Notes under the pieces: generated by a model | The model's database searches: none | The model's input: only the letters and a program-made list of their open reading frames with translations | What the model was told of the DNA's origin: nothing | Shown: positions 10,801 through 20,952 of the stretch, in pieces | Position numbering within the stretch: the stretch's first letter is position 1 | Layout: every line of letters begins with the position of its first letter | Translations under genes and position numbers: made by a program | Assembly (NCBI RefSeq): GCF_963576675.1 | Contig: NC_088915.1 | Coordinates: 89,227,501 to 89,291,500, forward strand | Origin: Euphorbia lathyris | Lineage: Eukaryota; Streptophyta; Magnoliopsida; Malpighiales; Euphorbiaceae | Reading direction: 5' to 3' | Length of the DNA: 64,000 nt

Positions 10801-11148
10801 TTAATGAGTTATTCGCGAGCGAAGTTTATGAACAGAATTCACGAGATGCTCGAGAGCAAATCTCGTGAGCAGCTCATGAACAAGATGTTGAGCTCGAGTT
10901 CGAGCTCGTTAATTTTCTAATGACCCGAGCATGATCAGGCAAAAGCTCGGCTCGATGGCATCCCTAACTCTTTTATTAAAAGAAATTAGAATTGCGACGG
11001 AAATGTCTGTTCTAAATATATAATTTCACTATCTACAATTTGATCTCAAGTATTTCGCCACTAATTTCATGATGCTATTGCATGTACGTCTTATGTGATG
11101 CAGTTCTGTTGCGGTCTATTTTCGTACGCAAGAAAGGAGAAATTTTAG
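7826..11148 (+). CDS. RPM1-interacting protein 4 (RIN4)
   Basis: Complete four-exon gene: 7826-7831 (only ATG GCT), 8930-9310, 10287-10469, 11104-11148; 204 residues, all junctions GT-AG, all later phases 0. RIN4 is a plasma-membrane immune regulator guarded by NB-LRR receptors and targeted by bacterial effectors. The N-terminal NOI motif starts [15 protein letters not shown]; the C-terminal NOI in exon 3 has [15 protein letters not shown] and [13 protein letters not shown]. Both carry the PxFGxW core that AvrRpt2-type proteases recognise in the family. Exon 4 encodes [14 protein letters not shown]; its Cys pair is where RIN4 proteins are acylated. The two-codon first exon is expected from the MA-start of RIN4 proteins. 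Intron 1 (about 1.1 kb), intron 2 (about 1 kb) and intron 3 (about 0.6 kb) are mostly transposon sequence. The exon 3 acceptor (gtaaaatcag) is purine-rich, so a cDNA should confirm it. Confidence 0.92.
7952..8209. mobile_element. hAT-type MITE in RIN4 intron 1
   Basis: 258 bp, CAGTGATGGATTAAGG ... CCGGGATCCGGCACTG, flanked by a perfect 8-bp duplication ATCTTAAC (7944-7951 and 8210-8217). Short TIRs plus an 8-bp TSD indicate a non-autonomous hAT element. Confidence 0.85.
8218..8929. repeat. Segmental triplication of the 3' end of RIN4 intron 1
   Basis: The stretch 'acaaattttctttatag...ttgagttggataagtg' occurs three times: about 8218-8280, 8731-8790 and 8874-8929. The first two copies are followed by related sequence ending in GGATCC(A)TCACT, similar to the hAT MITE end. 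Only the last copy continues into GCAG and exon 2; the others read GCCG at that point. The middle interval (about 8362-8730) is a MITE-like inverted repeat. Confidence 0.7.
8362..8730. mobile_element. MITE-like inverted repeat in RIN4 intron 1
   Basis: The left arm 'caccagctccctaaactttgcaagtg...cttattctgtaacaact' is reverse-complemented in the right arm 'agttgttacagaataagcaag...cacttgcaaagttcaggga'. Non-coding. The right arm carries an extra repeat of the 'gacttgcaaagttcaggga' unit. Boundaries are approximate and no TSD was identified. Confidence 0.65.
9366..9718. mobile_element. MITE in RIN4 intron 2 with 10-bp target duplication
   Basis: 353 bp with ends GGGTAACTAATTTATTAGTC and GACTAATAAATTATTTACCC. 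TIRs extend over 100 bases. Flanked by TTGTTTTTAG at 9356-9365 and 9719-9728. Long TIRs with a 9-10-bp TSD suggest a Mutator-like MITE. Confidence 0.82.
9728..10237. mobile_element. Second MITE in RIN4 intron 2, abutting the first
   Basis: Starts GGGTTAAATGCATTGTTGG and ends CAATAATACATTTAACCC, with TIRs of more than 100 bases ('actcaactttaatttatct' against 'agataaattgaagtcgagt'). Flanked by TTGTTTTTA on the left (9719-9727, shared with the first MITE's TSD) and again at 10238-10246. Confidence 0.78.
10495..10975. repeat. GAGCTCGAGC-rich interspersed repeat in RIN4 intron 3
   Basis: Same family as 1-660. Begins near 'ggcctataaattagccgagctgctcatgag' and ends near 'aaaagctcggctcgatggcatcc'. 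The shared core includes taataataatatttctata and 'aatgagttattcgcgagcgaag'. The ends AGCCGAGCT / AGCTCGGCT are inverted. Probably a non-autonomous DNA element. Confidence 0.65.
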
Positions 11149-11676
11149 TTATACTCTCGGAGTATTACACCGGACCAATCAAAATGTTAAAAGATAATTG
11201 GTGTTTAGAAAAAAATATGTACGACGGAAGTTCGTTAATTGTAATACTCCAGAAATATTCCCGAAGTCTTGGATTTTTGCCTTAAGAGAAGGAAAGTCAT
11301 CTATCTGCTGAAATTTGTTTGTCCTTTCATTCATGAATGTAGCAATTTTTGTATTGTTCAATACGTTCTTTCAACTAATTCTATTATTTCATAGGAACAA
11401 CAAATCTACTCTCTCTAATTGATTAGTTGTATTAATTACAACAATTTTTTTTTTTTGTAATTCTTTCAATTGCTCGTTTCGAGGTTCGTTGGGCACCTTT
11501 AATGGATTCTCCTCCGGTCACAATAACTATTAATTATACACATTAAGTAAGTTTAAGGGGGCTAATAAGACACCGTGCAAGTTCAAGAAGTCAATCAAAC
11601 TTTTTTGACAAGTTGTGGAGGAAAAATGATGTATTAACCGAAATAAAGAACATAATTATAATAAAGTAGATATAAT
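11149..11676. other. 3' flank of RIN4
   Basis: After the RIN4 stop. Contains AT-rich sequence, a poly-T run near 11445 and a short 'aagttcaagaagtcaatcaaactt' motif typical of MITE arms elsewhere in the window. The open frame at 11082-11285 is RIN4 exon 4 plus flanking noise. No further gene is seen. Confidence 0.4.
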
Positions 11677-12192
11677 TAGGGATGGCAACGGATAGTGTCC
11701 GTGGGTAGTACCAATTCCGAACTCTTATCCGTTTATTTTTTAATTACCCGTACCTTTCCCATTAGCCTAATGGATATATGTTTTGCATCCTATATCCGTA
11801 CCATTTACAGATACCCTTTCCCATTAAGAATCAATAAATAAACAAAAAATATTACAAATTTAACAAAGTATAAATTTAATAAATCATCAATCTAAAAATT
11901 TAACAAATTGAACCTTAATCAATAAAAATAAAGTAGCTTATTGGTATCACTAAATGATCGAAGAACAAAAAGTTGGTGTTCAAATCTCATATCTTACATC
12001 TAAAACACAATAATATTTTTTAATATATAAAAAATTTATGTACCGGGTACCTGTGAGGTATTTCCATACCCATCCCATTACCCTAACGGATAATGATTTT
12101 GATCTTATACCGTTTTATAAAGGGTACGAGTAGTCCCATTAAAGTCAGATAGTGCTGGGTATTCACGGATAGAGTACCCGTTGCCATCCCTA
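11677..12192. mobile_element. hAT-type MITE (TAGGGATGGCAACGG family)
   Basis: 516 bp with inverted ends TAGGGATGGCAACGG and CCGTTGCCATCCCTA. Flanks GATATAAT (11669-11676) and GATATAAC (12193-12200) match at 7 of 8 bases. Subterminal GGGTACC-type repeats are typical of this plant family. Remnants of related 'gcgggtaccc' repeats lie at about 29080-29250 and 58915-59090. Confidence 0.8.
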
Positions 12193-13469
12193 GATATAAC
12201 AAATATTCAGATTAACTTGATGGAATGAAGAAGAAGATTATGAAGCCTAATGAGATTAGTCTCCTTAAGATAAATTTTGCCACAATCAACCATCATCTTC
12301 CAAGATATAATAGAAGTGTAAGTTAAACTCTAATTATGAATCGAATTATCACTAGAAACCAATAAATAGGATGAACGAATCGAAACAAAAGTTTTGGATG
12401 TCGAATAAAATTTGACATAAAGGAAAATTTTAGATGAACTGCCTTGAACATGATTTACTATTTAGACCCGAAAGCTAGCCAACAGCACATCAATATCTTC
12501 TCTGTTTGCATCGCTGCTTAGATTGTCGACCCTTTATCTTCCACTTATCATTTCTCCTGATCGACTGTGTTCTTCTTTCTCTTGAACCTTGGGCTTCCTC
12601 TAAACATAATACATTATAAAACTTATATATTATTATTATGTGAACTTTAATGTTAACTTACAGATATCAATTCAGATTATAATAGTAAGTTCAGATAATA
12701 AATTTATTTGGGCTACTAAATTAGTCATTTGTTTGAATGACAACCTCATTTCTCTCTCGACAGTATATTTATCATTTGTAAGATCAATTCTCTGAAACTC
12801 ACTAACCAAAACTCCGAATGCTAAATTAACGTGCTACCATTTCACCTAAATGTGATAATCTCATTCACTATAGACCTTAATAGGAAGAGCCCCTGATTCA
12901 ATTGGGTGATAATCTGCAACATCAATAAAGGGAGCTAGATGAAGTTTCAGTCTTTATCTACTAATAGAAATATATAAATCAAGTCACAACAAATATTCAT
13001 TTGACGCAAATGGAATGATTTTCATATACTTTGATAAAGAAATAGTTCAATTGAATATTTCGATTACTAGAGTTCCTTTTTTTTTCTGGTGGACTCGGAA
13101 ATAGCAAGAGAATGATCCACAAAAAAACACAATCTTTTAGTGCCTAAACAATCATCAAAGATATATATATCTAAACAATAAATCATGTTCAAGAAAGCGC
13201 CTAAGTTTAATACTAAATAATTAGAATGTATATAATAGTTATATACATTCAAGCAAATATAAATCAGTGCTTGACTGAATTGAAATTATATTAAAATTCA
13301 ATTCAGCCCAAAGTAAATAATAAAAGGAAATTATCTTATAAGAATTATATTGAAATATATATATATATATATAAAGAAGGGAAAATCCTAAGAAAGGAAG
13401 TTTTTTTTTTTCTCCTCCTCTCATCTATGTTGTAATTTTAGATCATTCATGATTTTATATCTAATAATA
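12193..13469. other. AT-rich intergenic stretch, no gene recognised
   Basis: About 1.3 kb of AT-rich sequence. Short open frames on both strands show no domain and no neighbouring exon. A (TA)n run lies near 13353-13372. Confidence 0.5.
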
Positions 13470-13514
13470 AGTTTTGTTTTCTCTTGTTTCTGATAACAAA
13501 TTTTGTTTTGTTTC

Positions 13515-14064
13515 ATGGCGTCGTCAAGTAGTATCGACATTATGTATACCAATTCGAGTCTGGAGGAAGAGGAAGATAGAGATCTTAATTCTAAGTAGGT
13601 GGATCTAAAATGATGTATGGTTGGTAGATTCCTCTCTGATGTCCGCAAACCGCTTACAACCAACTAGAGATGAGTTCTGACCATACAGATTTTTCATGTC
13701 TAGAAGTTTATGATTCGATTGATGGAGAAGTTGAAAAGCTCTATGGCTCTCATATACTTGTTTATAGACCGGAAGGAAGCAATTCGACAAAGGTGCAAAA
13801 TGGCCGGTTATTGAGGTCAGGTCACACATCAGTGGCGGTGATCAAAGAGTGATGGTCGAACGTGGTGGTAAGATCCAAAAGAAAACTTCCATATTTAGTT
13901 GCGTTAATGATGGAACTAATCGCGACATTAGTAGAATTATTAATATGGCAGGAGGAGGAGTAAATCATGAATTAATTACTATAGAAAATATTGAACAAAC
14001 TCTCAAATTTAGTGGCATTACTCGTGAGACTAATGACAATATTAATGGAACAATTAATAATTAA
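13515..14064 (+). pseudogene. zf-CCHC_4/DUF4283-like gene fragment, left arm
   Basis: MASSSSIDIMYTNSSLEEEE then stops after 27 codons. Later frames resume with HTDFSCLEVYDSIDGEVEKL and GGKIQKKTSIFSC. Interrupted by stops and shifts. Similarity to the right-arm copy is high over the whole length. Confidence 0.5.
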
Positions 14065-14726
14065 TAGAGGAATCTAATTGCCATATTAATTGTTCCATTA
14101 ATATTATCATTAGTCTCACTATTAATGCCACTACATTTGGGAGTTTCTTCAATATTTTCCATAGAACCGATTCATGATTTACTTTTCCTTCATAATCAAC
14201 TACCATATTAATAATTCTACTAATGTCGCCATTAGTCTCATCATTAATGCAACTAAATATTGGAGTTTTCTTTTGGATCTTACCACCATGCCCCACCACC
14301 ACTCCCTGATCATCGACGTTGATGTCTGATCGGATCTCAATAACCAACCATTTTGCACCTTTGTTGGATTGTTTCCTTCCGATCTCAACAAGTATATGAG
14401 AGCCATAGAGCTTTTCAACTTCCCCATCAATCGAATCATAAACTTTTGGACACGAAAAATCTGTATGGTCTAAAAAATCACACATAAAACAAAAAAAAAA
14501 TTTGATTCTATCATAGCGAAATTCTGCCCAGAACCCATCTGTAGTTGGTCATCTTATTCTTCCCATAAGCGGTTTTCGAACATCAGAGGAATCTACCAAC
14601 CAGACACCATCTTAGATCTACCTACTCAAAATTGAGATCTCTATCATCAATCAGAATAGCTCTATCTTCCTCTTCCTCCAGACGCAAATTGGTATACATA
14701 GTCTTGATACTACTTGACGACGCCAT
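14054..14726 (-). pseudogene. zf-CCHC_4/DUF4283-like gene fragment, right arm
   Basis: Mirror copy of 13515-14064. The ATG at 14726 starts MASSSSIKTMYTNLRLEEEE. The longest frame (14485-14054) holds DHTDFSCPKVYDSIDGEVEK and NKGAKWLVIEI, closer to an ancestral gene than the left arm. It is not a functional gene on this evidence. Confidence 0.5.
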
Positions 14727-14775
14727 GAAGCAAAACAAAACAAAACTTGTTATCGGAAAAAAGAAAAACTTCTTT

Positions 14776-15214
14776 TTTAGGGTTTTTCCTCCTCTCTCTC
14801 TTAGATGTAAAGTAATAACATTATGTCTTTTTGAGCCTGAGATATTTTATTCTTTTAAAAAACGAAAGAGGCAATACATGAATCGGTAAGGTATGAGTTA
14901 ATATTCATAAAGAAATCGATATTATATTTGTTAAGGAAATAAGGATTATTTTTTCGGTTAAGGAAAATGTAAATACTTTATTTAAATAAATAAGGAGATA
15001 AGATAATTTAATTGAATTAATTTCTCCATCTCTTTCTTCTTCCAAAAACACCTCCCCTAATCAAGGACTGAAATATTTTATTATGAAAAATAAAATATCA
15101 ATAAGGATTAAGTTGGATTTAATTCTATAATTATTTTAATATAGTATGATAAGTTAATTTGGAATTAACTAAAACTCTAAGCATAAAAAGGAATGGGTCT
15201 TTTCATCAAGTGGT
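14776..15214. other. AT-rich spacer between inverted repeats 1 and 2
   Basis: 'aaggaaataaggatt' and 'taaataaataaggagataag' tracts with no open frame of note and no recognised family. Confidence 0.45.
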
Positions 15215-15444
15215 TTTAGAAAACAAAACTAATTCATGATATTCTCTCAATAAAGAAAACCCTAGTCGTCTTTTACATGATAGATCAAAGTGCTCGGAAT
15301 CCTTATAGGGATTTCAAGGTGCTAGCACACAACTCATTCAATCAGTGAATCTTTCAGGTGTATGTGAGTAGAGAGTATTCGCATTTCAACCATTTTATCT
15401 CCAACCAAAAATTCAATTGATCAAATTTGAGCCATGGAGAACGA

Positions 15445-16070
15445 TAGGGGAGTTCATCGATCGGTTCGGTTTGAAAACCAAACCGAACCGAACCAAAATA
15501 ACCAAAAACCGAATAGTTTTAAAAATAAAAACTGAACCTAACCGAACCGAACCGAACCAATCAAATTATTTCGGTTGGTTCGGTTCGATTATTCGGTTTC
15601 CCTACACTCTTAATGATGTTATTGGGCATTTACTTTATATAGAAAAAAAAAATAGAAACTTTATATAGAAATGAAAAAAAACAATAGATTTATATACAAA
15701 TGAAAACAATCTTAATTCCAAATATGAATTAGTGTACAATTGTACTAAATTGGTAGACAAACATTAAATAGACCAATAACAAAATCAATTACATGCATCA
15801 AAAAATATCATGATTAATAAAGATCCTAATAATATAATTATAAATCAAATATAACTTAAAATAATAAGGGACATACACCAATTATATAATAAATCTAATT
15901 TCTAATTATATTTAATTTATTTCAATCTATTCGGTTAATTCAGTAATTTTGATTTAAAAACCGAAACGACCGAAATATTATAAAAAATAAAACCGAACCT
16001 AATAGACCAAAAAACGAACCGACAAAACCAAAATTCATCGGTTATTTCAGTCCGGTTTTTGAACATCCTA
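15445..16070. mobile_element. hAT-type MITE inside the left arm of inverted repeat 2
   Basis: Begins TAGGGGAGTTCATCGATCGG and ends TTTTTGAACATCCTA; subterminal runs of 'ccgaaccgaac' and 'cggttcggtt'. Flanks GAGAACGA (15437-15444) and GGGAACGA (16071-16078) match at 7 of 8. The opposite arm has no such insert: near 17250 it reads (reverse complement) 'catgaagaacggtatg', the empty site. Confidence 0.85.
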
Positions 16071-16324
16071 GGGAACGATATGCTTTAATTACATGTTAGA
16101 TCCTGGTGTTTTTCTAATATTAAAATGATTTTTCACACGTTTTAGCAGCTATAGAATTTTCAACATCCATGTTCTAAATTATAATAAGTTAAAGTAAAAA
16201 AAGACCATTGCATCACACCCGAATTTTAAAAAACCCGAGTCAATAAATGTTTCTACAAGATACATAATGCAATAGGACATAAGATTGTTGTTTAATTCGA
16301 ACTATTTAAACTAAGAACTTATAC

Positions 16325-16655
16325 ATTGCTCTTATATCTTCCAAAACACAATCATCCAAACACAATGTTGGAAGGTTTGTAGATGGCCAAGCGATGATGG
16401 AGATGGTAACAAAATTCACATCATATAAATCCACGAGTTTCATTTATTTAATCTACTAAACAACTTGTCCAAGATTTTGACCGATGAATCGTTATCGAAG
16501 AAGAGAAATGACTCAAGTTTTGAACATTCTAAGACTTGAGAAAGATTACGGATTTTGCAATATGGCAAAAATGTTGCAGTATATAATTCAAATTCGTCAT
16601 TCTCTAGCCATTCTTCCAGCTCAGTGTGAAAAGCTACAGTAAAAATTATCTTCAC
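16325..16655 (-). pseudogene. NB-LRR leucine-rich-repeat fragment, left arm
   Basis: The minus-strand frame encodes AFHTELEEWLENDEFELY, LPYCKIRNLSQVLECSKLES and SVKILDKLFSRLN, then continues in a broken frame into a further LRR segment. The LxxLPxSLxxLxxLxxLxLxxC pattern and CSKLESF wording match LRR regions of CC-type NB-LRR proteins. No NB-ARC motifs are present. Fragment only. Confidence 0.65.
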
Positions 16656-16670
16656 AATAGTTTTTCACAC

Positions 16671-17020
16671 TGTGCTGAAAGAATGACCAGAGAATGATGA
16701 GTTTGAACTATGTACAGGAATTTGTTTGCCATATTGAAAAATCCCTAATCTCCCTGAAGTCTTAGAATATTCAAAACTTGAGTCATTTCTCTTCTTCGGT
16801 ATCGATTCGTCGGTCAAAATCTTAGACAAGTTGTTTAATAGATTAAAAAAATGAAACTCGTGGATTTATCTGATGTGAATTTGTTACCATTTCCATCATC
16901 ACTTGGCTATCTACAAAACCTTCAAACATTTCGCTTGGATCACTATGTTTTGGAAGATATAAGTATAATCAGACAACTATATAAGTTGCAAATTGTCAGT
17001 TTAAATGGTTTCAATTAGAC
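16671..17020 (+). pseudogene. NB-LRR leucine-rich-repeat fragment, right arm
   Basis: Mirror copy on the plus strand. It has an in-frame TGA after CLPY, a one-base shift near 16852, then LPFPSSLGYLQNLQTFRLD, VLEDISIIRQLYKL and a stop. The LRR register is preserved: PSSLGYLQNLQTFRLDHYVL, then IIRQLYKLQIVSLNG. Confidence 0.65.
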
Positions 17021-17470
17021 AGCCATCTTATGCCCTATTGTATTGTATTATGTAACTTATAGAAACATATATTGACTTGGTTTCTTTTAATTCAGAGTGT
17101 GAAGTTATGCTTTTTTTTTTTTTACTTAAATTATTATAATTTTGAACAAGAGTTGAAAATTCTATAGCCGTAAAAACATGCGAAAAATCATTTTAACATA
17201 GAAAAACACCAGCATCTAGTATGTAATTAAAACAAGTTTAAAACATACCGTTCTTCATGGCTCGAATTCGATTAAATGAATCTTTGATTGGAGATAGAAG
17301 GGATGAAATGTGAACCTTCTCTACTATCACACACGCTCGAAAGGTCCACTAGTTGAATGAGTTGTGTACTAGCACTTTGAAATCTCTCTAAGGAATCCGA
17401 CTACCTTGCTCCATCATGTCAGGGCAATTAGTATTTTCTCTTTAGAGAGCAAATCATGAATCAATTACCA

Positions 17471-18094
17471 TTACCAACCAAACAAGTTATTTTTTTAAGA
17501 TGTGATGTAGTTGAATTCTGCAGATCCGTGAGCAAACCTGAAGACAAGAAAAAAATCACAAGAGGAGCCAAGAACCGGCGACCCCACCCCGACGCTAAGT
17601 AAGCTTTCAGGGATGTGAAGAGGATGAAAACAACAATAATAATAAAAAGCTATGGGAAATGAGTTAATGATCGGATATGTACCTTGGAGCTTGTCTCATT
17701 CTATTTACAGCGTATTTGGGTTGGCCGAAGGTGGTACGAACCCTAGGGTTTGTGATGACATGCGTCGCGTGTTGACAGGCAGAGTCGTGCTGTCACGGAG
17801 TGGGAATCAGTAACATTCGAACCTACCATTCCGCTAATGACAGGGTTGGTGGTGACGTGTAACAGTATGATCTTAGCGGGATTTGTTACGATGCCTGGAT
17901 CGTGCTACGTGGCTAAATCCCATAGGTGATCACGCAATCATGCCACGTGGTCCATTTCATATCGTCTGATATCAAGATGTATAAAAAGTAGTCATATCTT
18001 GTATGCAAAAATAGCATGTTCTCCAATGGTTTAATGAATGGACATGTATAAAAAGAAAAAGTTATGAGGCTTAGATACATAACGGAAAAGAATA
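17471..18094. other. Unassigned intergenic sequence
   Basis: Includes a somewhat GC-richer part (17520-17940) with 'gtgacgtgtaacagtatg' and 'catgccacgtggtcc'. It might be an LTR or other retroelement remnant, but no TIR, PBS or coding motif confirms that. Confidence 0.35.
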
Positions 18095-18268
18095 TGAAAA
18101 CATCTCAGAACTTGAATCTTTTTTCTAGATTTCAATGAAAGCGCTATTAATTGTCATGAGCTTCTCCATCTCATCCTCACTAGCTACTCCAGGATCAATA
18201 TAGCATAACTGAAAAAGAAATACAAATATTCTCCTAAAAATTATGTCATGAAAGAAAATAATAAATGT
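18095..18268 (-). pseudogene. Duplicated last exon of the C78 peptidase gene
   Basis: Close copy of 23306-23470 in the same orientation. It encodes LCYIDPGVASEDEMEKLMTI and ends SAFIEI with the same TAG; here the stop is at 18128-18126. The acceptor-side sequence is present but changed (tgaaaaag where the gene has tgcaaaag). No upstream peptidase exons lie nearby, so it is not expressed as part of that gene. Confidence 0.8.
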
Positions 18269-18560
18269 AAAATATACGTTAGGCTTTTTCTCCAGGGTTG
18301 CTGAGTAAAATATTGTGTTCAAGGCCATTATCAAAATCAGAAACATGTAAATTGGCCAAGTTATAATTCGTTGGAATGTAGATTCCTGTTACTAGCATAT
18401 GTATTGAGATGCAAATTTATGAAATAGGGGCTATCAATCAAAGTGCAGAAATACTTACAAACACATCCCAAACGCAAAAAAAAAAAGACATCACTGACAA
18501 TCAAACTAGAGTTTCAGTGATTACTTCTTGAGAAACTTGTGCAGGACTACTTCCCATCAT
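18250..18560 (-). pseudogene. F-box gene fragment, left arm of inverted repeat 3
   Basis: Reverse complement reads 'tttctcaagaagtaatcactgaaactctagttt' in pieces, then 'ttctgcactttgattgatagcccc' and 'aacttggccaatttacatg', matching the right-arm F-box copy but with an A/T-run substitution in the middle. No open frame remains. Confidence 0.65.
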
Positions 18561-19806
18561 AAACATTACAAAAAAAAAAACAGAATTAGAATGCAACTTA
18601 TGCAAAATTAGCATTGTACTTTGTATATGTACCAAGCTTGAGTAATGGTATAATGTCAGGAACAATGAAGGAATTATATACGTTTGGAATTACATATATA
18701 ATTTATGTTAGGGAACTAAGAAATTAGCAGAATTAGATTGCAACACAATTAAAATTATCACAGGACTTTTTATATGTATCGAATTTAAGAAATAAAAAAC
18801 TGACATTTTGAACGCGCCATCCCCAGTTCCCCTGCGGCACTTTTCTTTGTTTCCCATCTTAAGACTAAAACCTAGAAACCAGACGAGAAAGGGAACAAAA
18901 GAGGGTTTATTTACTCATTAGCCATCCGCAGTTCCCTGCAACAATGTACTTCTTTTTCATCATTAAACTAAAACCTAGATACCAAAAAGGGAACCAAAGA
19001 AAGAGGGTTTATTTTATATCTAATTATAATGCTAAAATCTCCTATTAGGTGTTCTTTGATAAATTAAAAATTATAATTTAATTGAATAAGTTCAACACTT
19101 ATTTTATTCTAATTGCAATATGATTTTGCTAATTCCTTTTTTTTAATTCGATACATAGAAAGTACCATGCTAATTTTGATTTATCAAACAACAACCAATA
19201 GGAGATTTAGTATTATAATCAGATATAAAATAAACCCTCCTTTCGTTCCCTTTTGGTTTCTAGGTTTTAGTCTGATGATGAAAAAGAAAGTACAGTGCCA
19301 CAGGGAAACTGGGGATGGCTAATGAGTATCAAAACTCTTTCTCGTTTGGTTTCTAGGTTTTAGTATGAAGATGAAAAATAAAGAAAAGTGCCGCAGGGGA
19401 ACTGGGGATGGCGAATTCGTTCAAAAGGTCACCTTTTTATTTCTCAAATCAGATGCATATAGAAAGTACATGGCTAATTTTGATTGTGTTGCAATCTGAT
19501 TCTGCTAACTTATTACGTTCCTAACATGAATTATATATCTAATTCCAAACATATATAATTTTCTCATTCTTCTTGACATTATAACATAACTCAACAATAC
19601 ATATACAAAATAAAGTGCTAATTTTGAATAGGTTGTATACTAATTCTTATGACATGAACCAAAATATAAACATCGTTGGGGCGTTCCCTACTCAGCGACG
19701 CGCTGCACTTCCTAGACCCGGGTGTAGTGATAAATGTGCAAGGGTTGCTAGGTCGTCGCCCCGAAGCGGCGCGCCACCCCAGGACCCGGGGGTGGTGTCA
19801 AATATG

Positions 19807-20952
19807 CAAGGGTTGCGGGTAAATAAGCTAGTCCACGGTAATGGTAGGGGTAGGGGTAAGGGTAGTAGGTTACGCTTTGGGACATGGAACATAGGTTCTT
19901 TGACAGGAAGATTAGCTGAAATTGTAGATGTTATGAAGAGGAGAAGAATAAATATAATGTGCCTACAAGAAACCAAGTGGGTTGGAGCCAAGGCTAGAGA
20001 GATAGCTCCTTGGGGATATAAGCTTTGGTACTCAGGAAAGGATAAGGGTAGAAATGGAGTAGGTATTCTTATTGATAGAGAGTATATTGATGATGTAGTA
20101 GCGGAGTCTAGGAAGAGCGATAGAATTATGAGTGTTAAGCTAGTGATAGGGGATGAGGTTGTGAATGTCATTAGTGCCTATACGCCACAAATAGGATTAG
20201 ATGTGTCTATAAGACAAGCTTTTTGGGAGGACTTAGAGGAAGTGATGCAACAGGTTCCTAGGGATGAAAAAATGGTACTGGGGGGTGATCTCAATGGACA
20301 CGTGGGTTCTAGACGTGATGGGTTTGAGAGTGTTCATGGAGGGTATGGTTTTGGAGATAAGAATGAAGCGGGAAATGATATTTTAGAATTCGCATCAGCC
20401 TATGACTTGAGTATCATGAACACATGGTTTATGAAGAGAACATCCCACTTAGTGACTTATCGGAGTGGCGGTAATGCGAGCCAAATTGACTTCTTCTTAG
20501 TAAGGAGTGCTTGGAGAAAGAGTTATATTGATTGTAAGGTGATCCCTGGTGAGAGTATGACAACCCAACATAGAGTAGTGGTGCTTGATTTTCGAAGTAG
20601 GAAATGTATAAGAAAACAAACACCACAAGTAGAGACTAAGATTAAGTGGTGGAAATTGCAAGGGGAGAATCAACAAAAATTTGTGGATGAGATGACCAAA
20701 AAAGATATTTGGACTTGCAATATGGATTTAGATATAGATTCGATATGGACTAAGATGGAGCATAGTATAAGGGAAGTAGCGAAGGAAGTTCTAGGGGAAT
20801 CTAAAGGTAGCATGCCACCGGGTAAGGACACATCTTGGTGGACAGAAGAAGTACGACAAGCAGTAAAGAGTAAGAGAGAATCCTATAAAATATTGGGAAA
20901 TGTAGGAGTGACGAGAACTACGAAAAATACAAAGAGGCTAAAAGGGAAGTAA
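19807..20952 (+). pseudogene. RTE LINE endonuclease part (5' half of ORF)
   Basis: APE-like endonuclease: RFGTWNIGSLTGR (Asn of the first motif), MCLQETKW (catalytic Glu), VNVISAYTPQIG, VLGGDLNGHVG (Asp/Asn pair) and SQIDFFLV (SxIDF-type motif) with TTQHRVVVLDF (catalytic Asp/His region). The frame ends in TAA at 20950-20952, where a one-base shift near 20900 moves the reading into the frame carrying [16 protein letters not shown] and the RT. The Met at 19615 lies in flanking DNA; the element-encoded part starts around 19807. Confidence 0.85.

Larger units (their letters stand above)
13470..14775. repeat. Long inverted repeat 1: zf-CCHC_4/LINE-ORF1-like fragment, head to head
   Basis: The left arm (about 13470-14063, plus) and right arm (about 14066-14775, minus) carry the same fragment. 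Each begins ATGGCGTCGTCAAGTAGTATC (13515 plus; 14726 minus), runs through HTDFSC and GEVEKLYGSHIL and ends at 'aatattaatggaacaatta' by the centre. The C-P/L-x-VYD...YGS pattern after an HTDFSC knuckle remnant resembles the C-terminal part of plant DUF4283/zf-CCHC_4 proteins (LINE ORF1-like); this is a weak family call. The right arm is longer and keeps an intron-like insert near 14470-14560. Neither arm has an intact frame. Confidence 0.8.
15215..17470. repeat. Long inverted repeat 2: NB-LRR leucine-rich-repeat fragment, head to head
   Basis: The left arm runs about 15215-16655 (interrupted by the MITE 15445-16070) and the right arm about 16656-17470. Outside the MITE the arms match along about 800 bases: 'agtgctcggaatccttatag' on the left answers the reverse complement of 17370-17400, and 'gacaagttgtttaatagatt' occurs on opposite strands at both sides. 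The inner 600 bases encode LRR fragments of an NB-LRR immune receptor. The centre is near 16655 with only a few bases of loop. This is a palindrome of gene fragments, not a transposon with known TIRs. Confidence 0.85.

Noticed and set aside
17521..17940. Possible LTR or promoter with bZIP-like CACGTGG motifs
   Set aside because: Isolated motifs only; no paired LTR, TSD or coding region to support a call.
19692..20171. Minus-strand open frame of 159 codons opposite the RTE endonuclease
   Set aside because: No domain, and exactly antisense to a well-supported endonuclease; a shadow.
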